From: Rotaria sp. Silwood1
Lineage: Eukaryota; Rotifera; Eurotatoria; Philodinida; Philodinidae
Assembly: GCA_905250075.1 (NCBI GenBank)
Contig: CAJNOP010000650.1
Location: 56,820-120,819 of the forward strand
Direction of reading: 5' to 3'
Length of the DNA: 64,000 nucleotides
Part shown: in pieces, positions 59,617 through 64,000 of the stretch
How positions within the stretch are numbered: the stretch's first letter is position 1
How the letters are laid out: each line of letters starts with the position of its first letter
Made by a program: the position numbers and the translations under genes
The notes under the pieces: model-generated
Told to the model about the DNA's origin: nothing
The model's database searches: none
What the model saw: the letters and a program-made list of their open reading frames with translations, nothing else

Positions 59617-60709
59617 ATGAATCACTTGGGTGACATCTTACGACGGTTAGTCAATATTCGTCAGTGTCATTAAATCCTTATGCTTTGTTTTTAGATCACC
59701 GGATCTCTTACGGAAAGAGGAAACTCTAACAATCGATGATACACATACCAGAATCGAAGATCTTCCCAATGAGCTTTGGCTCGAGATAATATATTATCTG
59801 AATGTACGACACATTTGCCAAGCGCTTTTTGGACTCAACCAACGAATTGATGATATTTTACGCTCGCTCAACCATCTTGCCTTCACTGTCCCTCGAGTTT
59901 TAAGCGACTGTGACCGGTTGATAAAAGTTTTTGGCAATTGTATCGATAGATTACGATTAATTTATGTTGACCAGAATGACATTTATTTGACTAGCTTTCT
60001 ACATATTCGTTCATTACATATCGTAGATGCATCCAGCGATGAAGTTTATTCCATTCTGAGTAGGTTTCATCATTGAGTATCACTCAATGTTTGTTTTATA
60101 TTAATTGCATTGTCTTCTCCCAAATCTATACTAGTAAACGAGATATTCTCCAATGGCTTTCCACGACTCGAAAAATGCATTCTTCCATACATGGTTCGGG
60201 AAATAACATCAAGGGGGCTTTCTACTAGTATCCGTTCTTTAAGTATTATGAGCTGCCGGCCGTTCATCTATGCGAATGTTCTCAGTTGCTGCCCTAATCT
60301 TGCTCGTCTCTCAATTGGGATCAGCTCGTCAAGGAATACACCGATTGGCGCTCCTTTGATTCCTTTTAATCAAAAACTCAAGTTACTGATGATCACCATG
60401 CCAGATTGGTCCGATGCTCCATCTGTAAAATTTTTTCTGCGCTATGTACCTGCCCTTGAACAACTTTCTCTTCAAAGTTATTCACGAGCGACCATTAACT
60501 TTGTTGAAATAGCGCATATTTTACTTGAATGCGTGCCTCGACTGCAACGGTTTCGGTGTGATTTCTTAATGGTTGATAGAAATCCAATGCAAATGGGTAA
60601 AATCCGTCAACTACATCCGTGTTTTGCAAGCATGAAATGTGTTGATCGTTTTCATGATCATGTACGAATTATCACCAGCAAAAACTATCATCTCGTGGAA
60701 ATAAACTGA
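59617..60709 (+). CDS. F-box protein (322 aa), three exons
   Basis: Exons 59617-59645, 59695-60059 and 60135-60709 join in frame across introns of 49 and 75 bp, giving 322 residues. The F-box lies at about 31-66 (IEDLPNELWLEIIYYLNV), with the usual LP-x-E and Ile/Leu-rich helix that docks on Skp1. The rest is a leucine-rich, LRR-like region with repeated patterns such as FPRLEKCILP, IRSLSIMSC, CPNLARLSIG, VPALEQLSL and CVPRLQRFRC. That fits a substrate-binding solenoid of an SCF-type E3 ubiquitin ligase. No membrane segment. Without the second intron the frame would hit a TGA at 60074, so splicing there is needed and the splice sites are good. The truncated F-box gene at 46337 resembles the N-terminal half. 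Hairpin modules lie on both sides (59160 and 61797). Confidence 0.85.
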
Positions 60710-61796
60710 AGTTCAGGTCCATCGAAGAGGAAAACAAACAAGCTTTCTGTTTGGATATGAACTTTCTACAACTTGAAAACACGATTTATATTTCATTTTA
60801 TCGATGTTTTCCTAAAATAAGAAAGTGTCACGTGAAAGTTTCATTCGTGCTCATTCGCAATATAAGTGTCCTATTGGATTACTAATAACATCAAGCATAG
60901 CTCATGTCATCCAGTATTGTGCTTCGAAAAGAATCATCGATGATGATCGGATAAGTTTAAGTTAACAATATTACAGCGTCGAAATAACAAGTGTCAGCTA
61001 AAGTTACCAAGAGTGTGGGTGCAATTCTTTTGTTCGTCCACATTGGCATTGCGATTTCACCATCTTTAGTGAGAAAATCTCTCAAGTTTTGCCCTTTTCT
61101 GCCGAACTGTTGTAATGGAAACATTTTTCAGATAGTGTCTCTATTCATCTGTCCGGACGGCTCATATTCACACAGGAGTGTGTAATTTTATTTCACTCAT
61201 TTAAATAATTTTGAAACTATTGAATGAGTCAAATTTTTAAAAATATCGCGTTGTGACTTCGTTCTGACACATTAACAACAACTGGTTGATTCAATTGGCA
61301 TTTAAGTCTATTTATCGTCCATTTTGATTTTGATCTTTAAGAATGATGAATTCGATAAGTCACTTTGAGCAATGATGGAGCTTGACTAATACGATCAACA
61401 ATCTACTAGAGTAAGTGGAAGACAGCGCCTCGAACAGAATGATGAGCGGGTAGTGTACAAAAAAAAATGCGCCATTTAAACAGTACAATACGAGTTCGTT
61501 TGAAAAACAATGCAAAAACTACTCGTTATACAGCAAATATTATTTTATAAAATGAACACTACTTCGTAAACTTTAATCAGAATTCTGTCATGTTCATTGT
61601 AGGAGGGTTACGACAAAAACAGAAAAGAGATTGTAACTGTAAATTTGCTCTTTTCTTTGATATATTAGCAGTAAGAAAGATGACAAAAGAATGAAATCTA
61701 AAAAACAATGTACTCATAGCAAGGTACGTAGAGACAAAAAAATACGTGAAATCATTACGTTCCTCTCGTGACTACTGTAATACATTTCACTAACAA
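60710..61796. other. no gene seen
   Basis: 3' flank of the F-box gene. AT-rich, with no supported frame. Confidence 0.45.
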
Positions 61797-61864
61797 GAGT
61801 GTGAAGCGCGGAGAGGGCATATTGGAAGAAGAGAATATCATCACTCACACCCACACCTACATCC
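61797..61864. repeat. telomere-type hairpin, degenerate G-arm
   Basis: The G-arm is GAGTGTGAAGCGCGGAGAGG. A loop GGAAGAAGAGAATATC follows, then the C-arm CACTCACACCCACACC. Confidence 0.6.
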
Positions 61865-62088
61865 TTGCCACGCCAGAGAAAATAACAGCGGTAAACCATC
61901 TGGAAATTTTTTTTCGACGAAGCTCTTTAATGCCATTCAGGATGGTAACTGTTTTACTCGTTACATATAGCAATCGTATGTTACATAGTATAGATTTATT
62001 CACCATACATATTTTCTTTTTTTTATAACCAAGGGGAGAAAAAAACAGATTTTGGTATTCAAAATCTCTAAAACCTCTCAAAATCTTG

Positions 62089-62180
62089 AGAGTGTCGGTA
62101 TGGATGTGGGTGTTCTCTTCATCCACATCCAAAACCGTACACCATACCTTCATCGACACCTACACACTCACACCTTCACC
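62089..62180. repeat. telomere-type hairpin with extended C side
   Basis: GGATGTGGGTG, the short loop TTCTCTT, then CATCCACATCC, which pairs tightly. CACC and ACAC words continue (CGACACCTACACACTCACACC). Confidence 0.6.
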
Positions 62181-62435
62181 CCTTCACCCCATATTTGACG
62201 ATGACAATTAGAAGAGCATTCAAAAGCATAGACAATCTTAGTAAATAGATAAAAAGATGATTGTATCTATCAATGCATTAAGAACAGATTTTATTACGTT
62301 TCATAATCATAACTTTGATTTTAATAAATCAAAATTTACTCAGATTACAGCCGTAGTGGGCACTGAACGCTGGAACTCGCATACATTCTTTACTCTTCCT
62401 AAGCTAGTGCAAGATAATCTTACTTTTTTTGTGAG

Positions 62436-63218
62436 TAGGGGTGAGAAGTTATTGTTATTTTTTGTTATTAATAACAATAACAAAAAAGTTATTGTTATCA
62501 ATAACAAATAACAAAAAAAGTTATTGTTATTAATAACAATAACAAAAAAATAACAAATAACCTTTTTTTCCGAAAAATCTTAGGTATGCTTTGTTACTAT
62601 GTAAAAGTATACCAGTTCTATTTGCTCATTATTGTCCAATTGCTCGATGATGTTACTGACCGCAATCTCCATTAGATAGCCTATGAAACTGAAAAAAATC
62701 CTCAAAAGATCTTTTCAAGTATCTTGCTCACCTACAGGTAAAATTTACTAATCGGTTTACGAGGAACGATTCCTCAATGTTCGATTGCCTTTGACTTGAT
62801 GTTTTGGTCAAATAAAAGTCTTTGCGAAATGAGATTCTAGGTGCCATTTTTCGAGTTATGATCTGTACAATCTTTCTAGACATTTTGTCATCTCGCAGAG
62901 GCTTATATTTGACCAACGCATCAAGTCAAAGACAATTGAGCATTGAGGAATCGTTCCTCGTAAAGCGATCAGTAAATTTTGCCTATAGATGAGCAAGATA
63001 CTTGAAAAGATCTTTTTAGGATTTTTCTCAGTTTCATAGGCTATCTAACGGAGATTGCGGTCAGTAACATCATCGAGCAATTGGACAATAATGAGCAAAT
63101 AGAACTGGTATACTTTTACATAGTAACAAAGCATACCTAAGATTTTTCGGAAAAAAAAGTTATTTGTTATTTTTTTGTTATTGTTATTAATAACAATAAC
63201 AATAAATTCACACCCCTA
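62436..63218. mobile_element. hAT-type foldback element (783 bp) with perfect 8-bp target duplication
   Basis: The ends are TAGGGGTG and CACCCCTA, a typical hAT-style terminus. TTTGTGAG flanks both sides exactly (62428-62435 and 63219-63226). The two halves are near-identical reverse complements over most of their length. Matching blocks include AAATCTTAGGTATGCTTTGT, ACCAGTTCTATTTGCTCATT, ATGATGTTACTGACCGCAAT and GAGGAACGATTCCTCAATG. Each end also holds TTATTGTTATTAATAACAAT-type sub-palindromes. The arms differ at few positions, so the insertion looks recent. No transposase. Confidence 0.92.
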
Positions 63219-63226
63219 TTTGTGAG

Positions 63227-63953
63227 GTCTATGATAAAAAGAAGAAAAAATATAACAGCCTTATAAGTATAGTCTCCAAGTAACATAATCGTATGCTCAT
63301 TAATCTCTGCACTGGGGAGCCGCAAAAAACTCGCCTTTAGATTTATACTCCCTATTTTCTTCGAAAATATGTAATGTTATGTTTTGATCTAATATTCGCT
63401 TGACATGAATATTGAAGGTTATTTTTTTTATGAAGAGATTCTCAATAGATACCAATAAACAAAGCTGATGGAAATGCAGTGTTAGCATTGACATTCATCG
63501 ATGCACTAAACAATGCCGTGTTTATGGAGCCCTTTGCCTATTGTTAGTACGATTTGGATAAAAGAAAGATTTTCAGTAAGTACTATTTCAACATAATAAA
63601 ACAGTATTTTGGTTTATCATTTACTATTGAATTAGATTGTGACTCAATAGTTGTACGAAAATTTCCACCATGCTTAACAGATCATCTTCGGGACCGTATT
63701 TTAAATTAGGATGTGTAAACCGAACAACAATGGATGTTTGTAATATATGATCCATGCACATTGATAAAGCTTTTTGAAGAACAAATAAAAATATGATTTT
63801 TTATGTGTATATCTTATTCAATTTTTTTTTCGCTCCTGTCCTACATCTTGCTGATGCATGAAGCCATAGGGTATAAATAAAAAATAATGAAATTAGAGTT
63901 TCTAATTAAGGAAAAATTTGATTACTCAATAGAACAGATCGTTCAAAAATTAG
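63227..63953. other. no gene seen
   Basis: No supported frame; a 64-codon minus-strand frame at 63300-63494 has no domain. Confidence 0.4.
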
Positions 63954-64000
63954 TCTTAATTATTCTGTTGGTACAATCAATTATCTGAAGAACACAAAAT
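63954..64000 (+). repeat. second copy of the post-gap sequence, cut by the window end
   Basis: Identical over all 47 visible bases to 41633-41679 and in the same orientation. The extent beyond the window is unknown. Confidence 0.97.

Noticed and set aside
60060-60134. In-frame stop (TGA at 60074) as evidence that the F-box gene is a pseudogene
   Set aside because: A 75-bp intron with GTAGGT...CTAG ends removes it and keeps the frame, so the gene reads as intact.
1-64000. An intact retroelement (Athena/Penelope-type, LTR or LINE) or viral insertion
   Set aside because: I saw no reverse transcriptase motif (YxDD context), GIY-YIG endonuclease, gag knuckles or capsid-like frames on either strand, despite the telomere-type setting in which Athena elements occur.

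Overview
The window reads as nuclear DNA of a bdelloid rotifer, of the Adineta, Rotaria or Philodina type. The base composition is strongly AT-rich. Genes are split by short GT-AG introns, many of them 49-82 bp. Several gene types are ones I associate with bdelloids: an intronless rhodopsin-like receptor, an EGF plus 7TM receptor, a type II membrane protein with a threonine-rich stalk and NHL repeats, and F-box proteins. There is also an EXORDIUM/PHI-1 gene normally found in plants and microbes. TGTGGG/CCCACA tracts, the telomeric repeat reported for bdelloids, are scattered throughout. The species call is an inference.

Layout. 0-3 kb: inverted-repeat elements and no firm gene. 3.9-4.9 kb: a 7TM receptor (-). 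5-11.8 kb: gene-poor, with two palindromic elements. 11.9-13.5 kb: a two-exon choline/ethanolamine kinase (-). 15.0-18.1 kb: a four-exon EXORDIUM-like secreted protein (-), probably horizontally acquired. 21.7-23.3 kb: a 528-aa protein of unknown function (+), with a telomere-type hairpin on each side. 24.5 kb: a YCII-domain protein (+). 25.5-28.0 kb: two tandem paralogues encoding small secreted proteins (-). 28.9-30.3 kb: a ubiquitin-specific-protease pseudogene (+). 32.8-36.9 kb: an 11-exon alpha-helical protein of unknown function (-), with a foldback element in one intron. 39.0-41.5 kb: a gene of unknown function (+), cut by a 100-N assembly gap. 42.3-45.5 kb: the NHL-repeat membrane protein (+), whose first intron holds a nested repeat structure with a tRNA-derived SINE. 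46.3-49.2 kb: a broken F-box gene and a decayed hAT transposase. 50.5-51.7 kb: an EGF plus 7TM receptor (-). 52-55 kb: minisatellites and repeats. 56.1-56.5 kb: a subtilase fragment (-). 59.6-60.7 kb: an intact three-exon F-box gene (+). 62.4-63.2 kb: a textbook hAT-type foldback element with an 8-bp target duplication.

The main pattern is a family of about 13 modules in which a G-rich arm (GTGTGGG-like) is followed by a loop and then a C-rich arm (CCCACAC-like), so each can fold on itself. They lie between genes, often 75-400 bp from a start or stop codon. Many loops carry TCTTCTCTT or its complement. Two gene remnants (F-box and USP) run directly into such a module. This fits a subtelomeric or formerly telomeric region patched with telomeric repeats, or a small self-complementary element family. 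I could run no computation; splice models were derived by hand and checked for phase.
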